A stretch of 64,000 nt of DNA from Mesorhizobium sp. WSM2240 (lineage in GTDB: Bacteria; Pseudomonadota; Alphaproteobacteria; Rhizobiales; Rhizobiaceae). The stretch spans positions 62,001 through 126,000 of the forward strand of contig NZ_CP159255.1 of assembly GCF_040438645.1 (NCBI RefSeq), read 5' to 3'. Each line of letters starts with the position of its first letter. Position 1 is the first letter of the stretch. Below the pieces are notes generated by a model. The model made no database searches. It was not told the DNA's origin and was given only the letters and a program-made list of their open reading frames with translations. A program made the position numbers and the translations under genes. Positions 37,384 to 45,176 of the stretch are shown here, piece after piece.

Positions 37384-38088
37384 TCATTTGGGGAACAGAC
37401 CGTATTCGGAAGCCATGTCGATCGGCTTTATCATCTCTTCACCGCCTTTGAATTTGCTCGAATTCACCTGGCGGTCGACCCGGTAGAATTCCAAGTCGCC
37501 ATCGAGAGTCTGGCTGAGGAGTGCCTTGGCCTCGTTCACCGGCGTCGCCGGATCCAGCCATGCATCGTAGGCCGAGGGATCGAGGATCACGGGTTGGCGA
37601 TCGTGCAGGTTGCTCATCGGATTTTCGGCCGGCGCCGTCAGTATCGTGCAGCTGGTGATGTCCAGGGTCGAATTGTACGCCCAGAGCCCTGCGAATGAGA
37701 ACGGCCGGTGGTCTGCAAGGAATATGTACCAGGGGTCCCGGCCACCATCGGCAGGGCTCTTCGTCCATTCGTAGAACCCGTCGGCCGGGACCAGGCAGCG
37801 CTTCGATTTGAACGCGTCGCGGAATGCAGGCTTCGCATCTGCCTCCTCCGATCGCGCATTGAACATCTGAAACTTCGGGACCTCTTTCGCCCAGTATGGC
37901 ACCAGCCACCATCTGCCTTGGCGGAGCTTGTGGTTGCCGTCCTCAGCGATGGTGATGAAGGGGACCTCCTCAGTCGGTGCGACATTGTAGGCCGGCGCAT
38001 CGTTGCGATGCTTCTCCCAATCCAACGTCAAACGGTAGAGCCGATGAATTTCCGACCAGGGCAGATATCGAGTGTAACGACCGCACAT
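37384..38088 (-). CDS. yedK: SRAP-domain protein (HMCES/YedK), SOS-response-associated
   Basis: A 234-residue SRAP protein that forms a DNA-protein crosslink with abasic sites in single-stranded DNA and so shields them. The essential Cys2 is present (MCGRY), as are N78-A-R80, the catalytic E107 in DGFYEW, and H162 in HDRQPVIL. All active residues are therefore intact. It is the last gene of a six-gene minus-strand operon that starts just behind a perfect LexA box, which agrees with the family name. On a conjugative element it may protect transferred single strands. Confidence 0.93.
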   Translation of the reverse strand: MCGRYTRYLPWSEIHRLYRLTLDWEKHRNDAPAYNVAPTEEVPFITIAEDGNHKLRQGRWWLVPYWAKEVPKFQMFNARSEEADAKPAFRDAFKSKRCLVPADGFYEWTKSPADGGRDPWYIFLADHRPFSFAGLWAYNSTLDITSCTILTAPAENPMSNLHDRQPVILDPSAYDAWLDPATPVNEAKALLSQTLDGDLEFYRVDRQVNSSKFKGGEEMIKPIDMASEYGLFPK

Positions 38089-38091
38089 GCG

Positions 38092-38457
38092 CTAGTTCCG
38101 CAAAATATCCGGCACGCTTAGCGGGCCGCTTTCGAGAATTCGCTGCCATTCTTCGTGGCGACGCCATGCTCCCCGTGCCCGGCCATTTTCCCGGTCGCGC
38201 TTGGGGTCGAACAGCGTACCACCGAAATGATCCTTGAAGGCCCTTGCGGATGCAAGGTCGGCGAAACAATGAAGCCGATAGTTCTCCTGCTTTCCGTTCG
38301 GCCAGATGGAAGTGACGCTGCGCGTTCGATAGGTCCACCCCCGCGCCTGGCAAAACTTCATGATCAGCGCGAGATTGCTCATGACGCAAACATCATCCGG
38401 CAGCGCCACCTGATAGGGATAAGCGCGGTCGATGGCTGCATAGGAAAGCTCACCCAT
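38092..38457 (-). CDS. Small hypothetical protein in the SOS operon
   Basis: A 121-residue protein, three bases upstream of the SRAP gene and overlapping the preceding gene by eight bases. It has an alpha/beta pattern with a FADLASARAFKDHFGGT segment and a basic C-terminal third. I do not recognise the family; the operon context implies induction by DNA damage. Confidence 0.65.
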   Translation of the reverse strand: MGELSYAAIDRAYPYQVALPDDVCVMSNLALIMKFCQARGWTYRTRSVTSIWPNGKQENYRLHCFADLASARAFKDHFGGTLFDPKRDRENGRARGAWRRHEEWQRILESGPLSVPDILRN

Positions 38458-38686
38458 TCGTCTCGCTGGCATCTGTCTCCACCGGCCATCTCTTATGGTG
38501 CCATTGCCTGCTGAAGCCCGACGAAACGGCAACCCTGAAATATTGAATTTCGCGCTCCAGATAGGCGACCTGAACAATCAGCGCGCGAACCGCAGCGCGA
38601 GCATCTCCGTCACAGGAGGCGATGACGGTGTCGACGTTGCGCTCCAGACCATCGTCCGGTTCGGTGGCGGGCTTTGGGGATTGCAT
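38450..38686 (-). CDS. Small hypothetical protein in the SOS operon
   Basis: A 78-residue protein starting MQSPKPATEPDDG, with a central helix (DARAAVRALIVQVAYLERE) and a basic tail. Its start lies one base after the stop of the previous gene, and its end overlaps the next start. No known domain is seen. Confidence 0.6.
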   Translation of the reverse strand: MQSPKPATEPDDGLERNVDTVIASCDGDARAAVRALIVQVAYLEREIQYFRVAVSSGFSRQWHHKRWPVETDASETNG

Positions 38687-38687
38687 T

Positions 38688-38987
38688 TCATCGCACGGCC
38701 TGAAACAGATCCGGCTGCGCCGTCGGGTCCGGCCACGGCAGCCGGCGAAGGCCGTCGTAGACGAGATCAACGGAATCCGGATCGTAGAAACAGGCCCTCA
38801 GCACCGGCAAAATCTTGGCGTCATAGAGCGCCCGTTCTTCTTCGGTCAGATCATCCTTCGAACGAAAATCCAGCTCGTATGCCAGCCGGTCTTCAGGGCG
38901 GCCGCTTCCGAAATATCCGTTCTCGCACAACTCTTCCAGAATGCCTTCAGCGGTCTCAAAGAGCCATTCATCTCTCTCGCTGGGCAT
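38688..38987 (-). CDS. Small acidic hypothetical protein in the SOS operon
   Basis: A 99-residue acidic protein starting MPSERDEWLFET, with GGAG five bases upstream of the ATG. It is predicted helical and carries many Asp and Glu residues (LYDAKILPVL, DLVYDGLRRL). The family is not recognised. Its charge might suit DNA mimicry, but that is only a thought. Confidence 0.65.
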   Translation of the reverse strand: MPSERDEWLFETAEGILEELCENGYFGSGRPEDRLAYELDFRSKDDLTEEERALYDAKILPVLRACFYDPDSVDLVYDGLRRLPWPDPTAQPDLFQAVR

Positions 38988-39012
38988 GGTGGTCTCCGCT
39001 AGTTGGCTTGTT

Positions 39013-39417
39013 TCAGTTCGTTGCCTGCTCCAGGGCATCGATCGCGGTCAAAATGGCCTGCCTTTTTGGTTCGATGGGCTCCTCGGGGCTGAAATCTGAC
39101 AGCTCGAGCGCCGTAAAAGCGATTGTCACGGCGTTGACCAGCTCACGCGCGCGCCCTTGATCTTCGAAATCTGCGGCGACGACCCAGGCGAGGTCTGCAA
39201 CAGCGCTATCGAGGAATTCGCGTTGATCGTCCGCGTCCCGAACGCGCGATCGGAGCATGACAAGCGCAGTGTCGCGATCGACGAGCTGCGTCGCCGGACT
39301 GGTGACTAGCTGCAGGTGAGCGCTTTCCGGGCGCTGCTTGCCTTTTCCATCCCATCCCGCACATGCGGCATCGACGGCGGCGGTGTCGGCGGCGTCCCAT
39401 ATGGCAGCGGCCTCCAT
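39013..39417 (-). CDS. Helical hypothetical protein in the SOS operon
   Basis: A 134-residue, almost wholly helical protein rich in Ala, Asp and Glu. The ATG follows an AGGA site at short distance and lies 21 bases after the previous stop. A basic patch (GKGKQRPES) breaks an otherwise acidic sequence. No known domain. Confidence 0.6.
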   Translation of the reverse strand: MEAAAIWDAADTAAVDAACAGWDGKGKQRPESAHLQLVTSPATQLVDRDTALVMLRSRVRDADDQREFLDSAVADLAWVVAADFEDQGRARELVNAVTIAFTALELSDFSPEEPIEPKRQAILTAIDALEQATN

Positions 39418-39438
39418 TTCCTGATCGGAAATGTCGAA

Positions 39439-39630
39439 CTAGTCCGAAAAGCCGGCGATGTCCCAGCCTTCGCGAATGCTGACGCCGTCAGCGGCATCTT
39501 GGGGATCGACACCGGCGCGCCTGAATACGGCAATTGCGGCATCCAAGCCACGCTGCAGCTCGTCGGGCGTGGCTTTCGGGATCGAGATCTTCATTAGCGG
39601 GAATTCCGGATCAATGCGTTCGTGCCTCAT
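39439..39630 (-). CDS. First gene of the SOS-box operon, small hypothetical protein
   Basis: A 63-residue protein starting MRHERIDPEFPLMKIS, with TAGGAG nine bases upstream. A helical segment (ELQRGLDAAIAVFRRAGV) is followed by an acidic C-terminus. The LexA-type box lies 29 bases ahead of the start. The function is unknown. Confidence 0.65.
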   Translation of the reverse strand: MRHERIDPEFPLMKISIPKATPDELQRGLDAAIAVFRRAGVDPQDAADGVSIREGWDIAGFSD

Positions 39631-39658
39631 GGCCCTACTCCTATCCCGCTTGAAGTAA

Positions 39659-39673
39659 GAACAAAATGGGAAC
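39659..39673. promoter_or_regulatory. Alphaproteobacterial LexA (SOS) box
   Basis: GAAC, seven bases (AAAATGG), GAAC: an exact match to the GTTC-N7-GTTC/GAAC-N7-GAAC direct repeat bound by LexA in alphaproteobacteria. It sits between the divergent starts at 39630 and 39727, so it could repress both. The presence of an SRAP gene at the end of the minus operon gives independent support. Confidence 0.8.
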
Positions 39674-39726
39674 AAAAGTCAAGCGGCCCTTGACTGGCGA
39701 GGAACATTTTCCTCATTTTGGAGGCA

Positions 39727-39990
39727 ATGATTGAGACGCTGCAATTCGGTTGGCGGGTGCACATGCGGTGCGCCTGGGGCAAGCGCGACGGCATGAAATC
39801 GATCCGAGAATGCGGCTACCGCGTCGAGCTCGACATGGACACGCTTGTCATAGCGAAAGGGCCTGGCTTTCCCATCGGCATGCTCGCCGAGAGGTTGTTC
39901 TGTCCTCGCTGCAGAAGCCGTCGAGTCACGGTGGCCTTCACCCCACCGGCCAACGAGAACTTGGCCAGGGCTCGGGGCGGTTCTTACTGA
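39727..39990 (+). CDS. Small hypothetical protein divergent from the SOS operon
   Basis: An 87-residue protein starting MIETLQFGWRVHMRC, with GGAGG just upstream. It has a C-terminal FCPRCRSRRV segment that could be half of a zinc ribbon, and a CAWG pair nearer the N-terminus that may supply the other ligand. It shares the SOS-box intergenic space. The function is unknown. Confidence 0.65.
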   Translation: MIETLQFGWRVHMRCAWGKRDGMKSIRECGYRVELDMDTLVIAKGPGFPIGMLAERLFCPRCRSRRVTVAFTPPANENLARARGGSY

Positions 39991-40092
39991 GGGCGAAACA
40001 CTACGCGAATTGGTCCCGTCCAATTGAAATCATTCGATCGCCGCGTTCGGATCGGCATTGGTATCATCCGCAGTTCTTGTTTGCAGCGACAG

Positions 40093-40314
40093 CTAAGCAC
40101 GGAGAACCTTCATGCCGGCACATCGGCGGCATGGTTCGGCCGCGTATCCGATACCGTTCTTGACAATCGCCGCATCACGATCATTCTCGACAGCCCGCAA
40201 CCCGACCCCACGGCAAGCCATGCAAGGCACTGTCCCTCGCCGCGATTTTGCGCGCTCTTCGGCCCACCATTGGAGCTGCCGCAGCTGCCGGCGCGTCAAT
40301 ACGGGCTGTGTCAT
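40093..40314 (-). CDS. Small protein with DnaJ-like paired CxxC motifs
   Basis: A 73-residue basic protein with CMACRGVG and CRRCAG, spaced like the zinc-binding repeats of DnaJ cysteine-rich domains. ATG 40314 overlaps the preceding stop as TGATG; GTG 40317 is possible. It is the third gene of a three-gene minus operon. Probably a zinc-stabilised nucleic-acid or protein binder. Confidence 0.7.
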   Translation of the reverse strand: MTQPVLTRRQLRQLQWWAEERAKSRRGTVPCMACRGVGLRAVENDRDAAIVKNGIGYAAEPCRRCAGMKVLRA

Positions 40315-40790
40315 CACTTGGGTGTTCCCGACGTCTCAGGCAGGCAAAAGACGCCTTGCGTGATTGAGAGGACGACGCCCCCTTTCGGTTCGACAATCGC
40401 TCCGGTCCAGGCCTGCGAATAGGTTCGGCTCGCATCGACCGCCGTCAACCACAAGACACGATTGTCCGCGAGCTCCACCTTCACCTCCGCTTGGAGCGGG
40501 CTGTCATTGACCGTCTGTCTGTAGTGACGCTTGATCTTCACCGTCCCTTCGGGAAACAGCGCGCGGCTGTTTTCATATTCGATCTCGAATTTCGCTCCGG
40601 CAGCACCGTCGACCTTGCAAGTTCCATCCCGATCACAAATCGTGCGGGCCGTGGCTTCGCACGTCCAGTTGTATCCTGATTGCCACATCGGGTTGCTCGC
40701 CTGCGCGAGCGCCATTCCTGGCGCCAGCATCGCGACGATTCCGGCTCCGGCGACCACTCGCCCGCAACTCGATACACTGCCATCCATCAT
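40314..40790 (-). CDS. Exported protein of unknown function
   Basis: A 158-residue protein with an N-terminal signal (VAGAGIVAMLAPGMALAQA) and a beta-rich mature part with three cysteines (TCEAT, ICDRDGTC). It starts with an ATG that overlaps the previous stop as ATGA. No enzyme motif is seen. It could be a periplasmic factor of plasmid establishment. Confidence 0.7.
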   Translation of the reverse strand: MMDGSVSSCGRVVAGAGIVAMLAPGMALAQASNPMWQSGYNWTCEATARTICDRDGTCKVDGAAGAKFEIEYENSRALFPEGTVKIKRHYRQTVNDSPLQAEVKVELADNRVLWLTAVDASRTYSQAWTGAIVEPKGGVVLSITQGVFCLPETSGTPK

Positions 40791-40987
40791 TCTTCCGGCC
40801 CTTTCAGTTCCGTTTTCGGCGTGACCAGCAAGGGTCCTTGCTGCCGATGAAATCCGCTGCTGGCGCTGCCCTGATAAAATGCCAGCGTCATCGCTGCCAC
40901 TCGCAAGGCAGCCTCAATCCCGTCGCGCTCCGCGCGTGCGCGCAGCTCCTCGAAATACACATCCGCGATCTCTTGGGCGTCGCTCAT
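40787..40987 (-). CDS. Small helical hypothetical protein
   Basis: A 66-residue protein starting MSDAQEIADVYFEEL, helical and charged. It opens a three-gene operon. A TATAAT lies eight bases ahead of the ATG and there is no ribosome site, so the message may be leaderless. The family is not recognised. Confidence 0.6.
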   Translation of the reverse strand: MSDAQEIADVYFEELRARAERDGIEAALRVAAMTLAFYQGSASSGFHRQQGPLLVTPKTELKGPEE

Positions 40988-41055
40988 GGAAAGATATTAT
41001 AGTATCAACTTTTCGACCGCCAGAGGGGAAAGGAAGGCCCTGCCCCCTCTCCCCA

Positions 41056-41205
41056 GCAAGGCGACAAATCGGTCTCCCCGTCCTTCCTCCGACGGACCTC
41101 CGGTCGCGCTTCGTGCAGGATCCGCGCGGATCCGCATGCGCGGATCGGCGCCGCCCCTTCGGCTTCGCCTCGGGCGGGTGATCCCCCTCCGATTTGTCGC
41201 CTTGC
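41056..41205. repeat. Perfect 17-base inverted repeat flanking about 116 bases
   Basis: GCAAGGCGACAAATCGG (41056-41072) is repeated in inverted form at 41189-41205. The enclosed DNA is GC-rich with short GGATCCGCG-type palindromes and no gene. It lies 104 bases ahead of the ParB-like relic. It could be the ends of a small non-autonomous element, a partition-type site or a regulatory stem. Confidence 0.6.
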
Positions 41206-41308
41206 CCCCCTCTCCCCGGTCGGGTCGCCGACTGCTCGGGAGCAGGAGCGGGGCTCCTGCCCCTTCGGGCAAGAGCAAGACCGCTTCGCGGGAAAGGAGA
41301 GAATCCCC

Positions 41309-42004
41309 ATGACTATTGCTGAAACCGAAACCTTCATGGTGCCGTTGAACAAGCTGACGATCTCGGAAAAGAATGTCCGCAAGACCAACGCCGCCGACAC
41401 TGTCCGCCCAAGGCGAAAACCCACTGCTTCACAATGTACGCACAGCGAGGGCCGGCGAGCGCGTCGTCGGCCAGGTCATCGGTCACGATGACCGCGTGGC
41501 CGTTCTTGTAACTGAAAACGGCATCGTTGCCGCCGATCGGGCTGATCTGGCCGCTCGCCCCCCGGCAACGATCAGGAAATCGCCTTCACCGCCCGCTCCG
41601 ATTTTTCGCAGCTTGGAAGGCCCGCCGAAGTGATGCGGGAGGGATCAGCCGCACCCTTGGCGCCTTCCGTGCCGCTAACTCCGGTCGAACTGCGCCGCGC
41701 CATTGCCGGCGCCAACAAGGCGTTCGACCGCATTGGGTCGTCGCTTGCCAACGACGCCGACAAAGAGGACCTTGCCGGTGCCCGCGAGGAGATCAACAAC
41801 CTGCTAAACGAGCGGCTTGAAGAAGTCCGCATCACCCAATCGCAGCAGCAGGCGGCAAGGCCGGCCGAAGAGCACCGTCCGCCAGAATCGGCGCGCGAGG
41901 CGCAAACGCCTCGCCCCACGCACGAGCCAGAGCGATCGCGTGGAACCGACAAATCGACTGGCCGAGACGCAGGGCGCGGTATCCGCGACGATTACGAGCG
42001 CTGA
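41309..42004 (+). pseudogene. Degraded gene beginning with a ParB-like N-terminus
   Basis: A strong ribosome site (AAAGGAG) precedes MTIAETETFMVPLNKLTIS, which resembles the start of ParB/RepB-type partition nucleases (VPLNKL.. followed by NVRKT). After about 32 residues the frame breaks. A second segment in another frame encodes GERVVGQVIGHDDRVAV, and a run of six C at about 41,560 shifts the frame again into a 124-residue helical C-terminal piece with VELRRAIAGANKAFDRI. I read this as an internal deletion plus a homopolymer frameshift. The C-terminal parts are not recognised and may come from a different gene. Confidence 0.5.
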
Positions 42005-42066
42005 CCGTTCCTAGGTGTAGCGGCTTGAGATTATCCAGGCTCGGGCGCGAGATCATCGCGATTTTC

Positions 42067-42158
42067 GGCTCAGATTAAATGCGACTGTAAAATCGCTTCG
42101 GCTCGAATTCGGTGAGATTGGGCTCGGAATATGTGCGACGGGCTCACATTGATGAGAC
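42067..42158. repeat. Four degenerate 19-21-base direct repeats
   Basis: Copies start at 42067, 42100, 42121 and 42141 and share GGCTC, an AT-rich centre with ATT or AAT, and a TG-GAC or GAGAC end. The last three are spaced by 20-21 bases, two helical turns. They could be iterons, or multiple end repeats of an IS21-type element; the IS21 idea fits a relic at 47,250. The rest of 42005-42397 contains no gene. Confidence 0.5.
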
Positions 42159-42397
42159 TGTGCGCAGACCGGTGAGAATAAGCACGACCAGCAAGAAAAG
42201 CGTCCGTTTTTCTGGCGACAGAGATAGTTCGTGCCAGTGTCAAAATTTCCGCCAGAACTGCTCGGCCGCGTCTTTCATGAGCTCCAGCCTCCCGGCCCTG
42301 CTCTCCCTCGGTAACAAATCGGGCAGCAGGGGGAAAGTGTTGGAAGGAACCAACGGAGCCTCCGGCCGGTTAGGTGTGAAAACCATGGGAGAGCTCA

Positions 42398-42583
42398 ATG
42401 GCGGACGACAAGAGCAAGACCGGCGGGCAGGACCGCATTCGTGTCGCCGGCGGGCAGGAATACGAGGTCCGCGACTTCGCCGACAAATTCGATATCTCGC
42501 CGGCCGAGGCCAAAGACCTCATCGAGCGCTTCGGCAATGACCGCGAGACGCTGGAGCGAGAGGCGAGAAAGCTGAAGGGCTGA
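42398..42583 (+). CDS. DUF3606 protein
   Basis: A 61-residue basic protein of the DUF3606 family, which is common in Rhizobiales. It has the typical DRIRVAGGQEYEVRDFADKF segment (shown here as its 20-residue core) and a helical LIERFGNDRETLEREA stretch. GGAGAG lies upstream of the ATG. The family has no established role. The next small gene starts three bases downstream. Confidence 0.8.
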   Translation: MADDKSKTGGQDRIRVAGGQEYEVRDFADKFDISPAEAKDLIERFGNDRETLEREARKLKG

Positions 42584-42585
42584 CC

Positions 42586-42813
42586 ATGATCGAAGATGAG
42601 ATCGTTCTGGGTAAGGAAATTGATCCGGAAACCTTCAGGATCGACATGGCTAGCGAGCTGTGCACCGCGTTAGCAGCGCTCGACGCCCCGCGCGAATTAC
42701 TTGAGATCGTCGGCAGTTGGGGTGACACGATGGACGATGACGAAACACTCCGCCATCTGCGGTCCTACAATCAAAGCGGGACCTTCTATTCGAAGATCAT
42801 CTGCCAAAGCTGA
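42586..42813 (+). CDS. Small acidic hypothetical protein
   Basis: A 75-residue acidic protein starting MIEDEIVLGKEIDPE, directly after the DUF3606 gene and probably co-transcribed. It is mostly helical and has no recognised domain. Confidence 0.5.
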   Translation: MIEDEIVLGKEIDPETFRIDMASELCTALAALDAPRELLEIVGSWGDTMDDDETLRHLRSYNQSGTFYSKIICQS

Positions 42814-42885
42814 ATGCTCCTCGTGGACTTCTTTCAAGGTGGCATCACCTGCTCGTACCGGACGAGGCTGGCGGCTAAAAAAATT

Positions 42886-43170
42886 CTAGCCCGAACTTGG
42901 TCGCCAGTCACCGATGTCGTAAGCAGCCGGCTCGCGGTGTATGAGCCGGACGCTAAGCTTATCCCGATACATCCGGGCGAACAGGCTATCGGGGAAGTGC
43001 TCGATCGCCCTGTCGCGCAGCCAGGGTTCGACCTGGCCCCAATATTGAACGCGATCTTCGGCGACGAAGCCATTGAGTGGATCGCCGAGCTTCACCTCAA
43101 TGCCGCCATCCCAAAACCACGACACCGAGACATTGATCTCGCTGTGGTAGAGGTCCTGCATGATGCTCAT
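42886..43170 (-). CDS. Conserved hypothetical protein of rhizobial type
   Basis: A 94-residue protein beginning MSIMQDLYHSEINVSVSWFW. I recognise the LYHSEIN.S.SWFWDGG start from a widespread unnamed Rhizobiales family. AGGAG lies eight bases upstream of the ATG. It follows the DNA ligase on the same strand after about 60 bases. The function is unknown. Confidence 0.75.
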   Translation of the reverse strand: MSIMQDLYHSEINVSVSWFWDGGIEVKLGDPLNGFVAEDRVQYWGQVEPWLRDRAIEHFPDSLFARMYRDKLSVRLIHREPAAYDIGDWRPSSG

Positions 43171-43230
43171 CGGGATCGCTCCTGCATCAGCCTTCAATGC
43201 CTCAAAGGAGCAGCGGTTCCGGGGCCCGGG

Positions 43231-44109
43231 TCAATCCTCTCGCACCTCTTTCAGCGTGGCGTGGCGCAGCCCGCCTTCGCCCCGCAGGAAGCGCACGCGC
43301 CCGACCATGCCAGGCTGGGTCCATTCCGCCCCGGGGTTCCTGAATCCCTTCGGCGCCGGCGCAGGCCTCGTCTTCACCCTATCCCATAGTCGGTCGCGCA
43401 TCGCGCCTTTAAGCGCGACGATGGCGCTGCCGACATACTTCCGGTCTGGCGTCGCCATCAGGGCTTGCGGAGCCTGCCCCGGCTCACGGACGACGCCGAG
43501 CAGCTCGAAGTCGGATTCGACGAAGCACTTCGTCTTGAGCCATACCTTCGACGGCCCGCTGCGGTAGCGGCTGTCGGCGCGCTTCGAGACCATCCCCTCG
43601 AGTCCCATTGCCTCGACAGCGCGGAAGATCGCCGCCGCGTGCCCCTCAAATGCCTCGCTGAACTGTATCTTGGCATTGCCCTTCACCATGTCAGCCAACC
43701 GACGCCGGCGCTCCACTAGCGGTTTGGCGCGAAGATCGGTCCCGTCGAGGTGGAGCAGGTCGAAGGCGACGAAACAAAGACTGCCAGGATCCGACCGGAT
43801 TGCCCGGCCGACAGCATTGAAGTCAGACGCACCTTTCTCGTCGCAGACGATGACCTCGCCGTCGATGATGGCCGAAGTGCATGGCAGCGCCAGAGCGGCT
43901 AGACCTATGGGCCAGAATTTTGCCGACCAGTCGTGGCCGTTGCGGGTGAAGATGCGCGCCATGCCGTCCTGAACGATGACTTGGACACGGTAACCGTCGA
44001 ACTTCACTTCGTGAATCCATTCATCGCCCTCGGGCGGCTTATCCACCAGGGTCGGGACTTGCGGGGGAATGAACTCGAGCCGAGATCCGGCGACAGAACG
44101 CTTACTCAT
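43231..44109 (-). CDS. ATP-dependent DNA ligase (LigD ligase-domain type)
   Basis: A 292-residue stand-alone ligase resembling the ligase domain of LigD. The nucleotidyl lysine is K36 in EVKFDGYR (motif I). Motif III (FVAFDLLHLDG), motif IV (LEGMVSKR) and motif V (VWLKTK) are all visible, followed by an OB-fold region that ends in RFLRGEGGLRHATLKEVRED (20 residues). It seals nicks with ATP and may join double-strand breaks together with Ku. No ku gene is seen here. Lengths fit the family. Confidence 0.92.
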   Translation of the reverse strand: MSKRSVAGSRLEFIPPQVPTLVDKPPEGDEWIHEVKFDGYRVQVIVQDGMARIFTRNGHDWSAKFWPIGLAALALPCTSAIIDGEVIVCDEKGASDFNAVGRAIRSDPGSLCFVAFDLLHLDGTDLRAKPLVERRRRLADMVKGNAKIQFSEAFEGHAAAIFRAVEAMGLEGMVSKRADSRYRSGPSKVWLKTKCFVESDFELLGVVREPGQAPQALMATPDRKYVGSAIVALKGAMRDRLWDRVKTRPAPAPKGFRNPGAEWTQPGMVGRVRFLRGEGGLRHATLKEVRED

Positions 44110-44237
44110 GCATCTACGAATCTAGTGAGTTGATTCGTATTTTAGGAGTCTCTGATAGAAAAAAGCCCCGCGCTTATGCAGTGGAGGCTATAGGTTCGGT
44201 CGCGGCCTGCACGGCATTGTGTCTGCAAATCGACCGT

Positions 44238-44314
44238 TTTCCTTACACATTTGAGAACCGCGCTTATTGAGGCGACGAAGAGCGGCAATTGCGTACGGAA
44301 AATGTGTAAGGAAA
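44238..44314. repeat. Inverted 15-base repeat, res-like site of the serine recombinase
   Basis: TTTCCTTACACATTT (44238-44252) is repeated in inverted form at 44300-44314, and a partial third copy (TCCTTACAT) lies at the recombinase start. This arrangement upstream of a serine recombinase gene resembles the subsites of a resolution or inversion site. Confidence 0.55.
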
Positions 44315-44318
44315 TCTA

Positions 44319-44347
44319 TTGACAGGAAAACGCTGTGTTTGCACTAT
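44319..44347 (+). promoter_or_regulatory. Probable promoter of the serine recombinase
   Basis: TTGACA (44319-44324) and CACTAT (44342-44347) are 17 bases apart, seven bases before the ATG at 44354. It overlaps the edge of the inverted repeats, so the recombinase would repress its own synthesis when bound. Confidence 0.45.
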
Positions 44348-44353
44348 CCTTAC

Positions 44354-44935
44354 ATGCTAATTGGATATGCCCGCGTCTCAACCGCAGACCAGAACCTCGA
44401 CATGCAACGAGACGCGCTGACGCGCGCCGGATGTGAGAAAATCTTTGAGGAGAAGAAGTCCGGTAAGGCGGGGAGCAAGCGTCCGGAATTCGAGGCCGCC
44501 CTCGCCTATCTTCGGCCGCAGGACGTTCTGGTGGTGTGGAAGCTCGACCGGCTCGGTCGCTCCCTTGTCGAAATGATGCGAACAATTGACAAGCTCCGCC
44601 AGGACGGCATCAAGTTCCAAAGCCTGACGGAGCACTTCGACAGCGAGACTGCACACGGCCGGTTCGCTCTACAGATGCACGGTGCTATGGCGGAATATTT
44701 CCTGGACCTGAATCGTGAGCGGACCATGGAAGGGCTCAAGGCGGCTCTCGCCCGCGGTCGCAAAGGTGGACGAAAACCCAAGCTCACTGAAGATGATATG
44801 AGAGCTGCAAAAGCCATGCTCGCGGCCGGAGATATCTCGGTAGCTGATATCGCCCGCCGCCTGGGAGTGAGCCGCGTCACCTTCTACCAATACTTCCCTC
44901 AGGCGCGGGCCCGATCGAAGGAACTAGTGAAGTGA
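44354..44935 (+). CDS. Serine recombinase (resolvase/invertase family)
   Basis: A 193-residue small serine recombinase. The nucleophile is S9 in YARVSTADQNLDMQ, followed by WKLDRLGRSL (conserved Arg pair), the FALQMHGAMAEY helix, and a C-terminal helix-turn-helix (SVADIARRLGVSRVTFYQYF). It is complete. It is distinct from the tnpR at 26316. ATG 44354 is the family start; upstream in-frame codons lack support. It probably acts on the repeats just upstream. Confidence 0.92.
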   Translation: MLIGYARVSTADQNLDMQRDALTRAGCEKIFEEKKSGKAGSKRPEFEAALAYLRPQDVLVVWKLDRLGRSLVEMMRTIDKLRQDGIKFQSLTEHFDSETAHGRFALQMHGAMAEYFLDLNRERTMEGLKAALARGRKGGRKPKLTEDDMRAAKAMLAAGDISVADIARRLGVSRVTFYQYFPQARARSKELVK

Positions 44936-45176
44936 ACGGGGGTGGAGACGCGGATCTCAAGGGCTAGTGGCGAAAATCTGACGCTTGGCACCCGTGACAA
45001 AGGACTGGATCGGGCACGATTTCCGGATAGTCAGCTGTTGGGCATTGCGGAGGCGATAGCCGCCGTTCCGTTCACGACCCCCATTGCTGCCGGTGGCGCT
45101 TCGCTTTTGTGAGGACCGCTTCTGGCCCAAGCGGGCACTCGATAACCCTGTGCTCGAAGCCAGGGCGCGGGGTATA

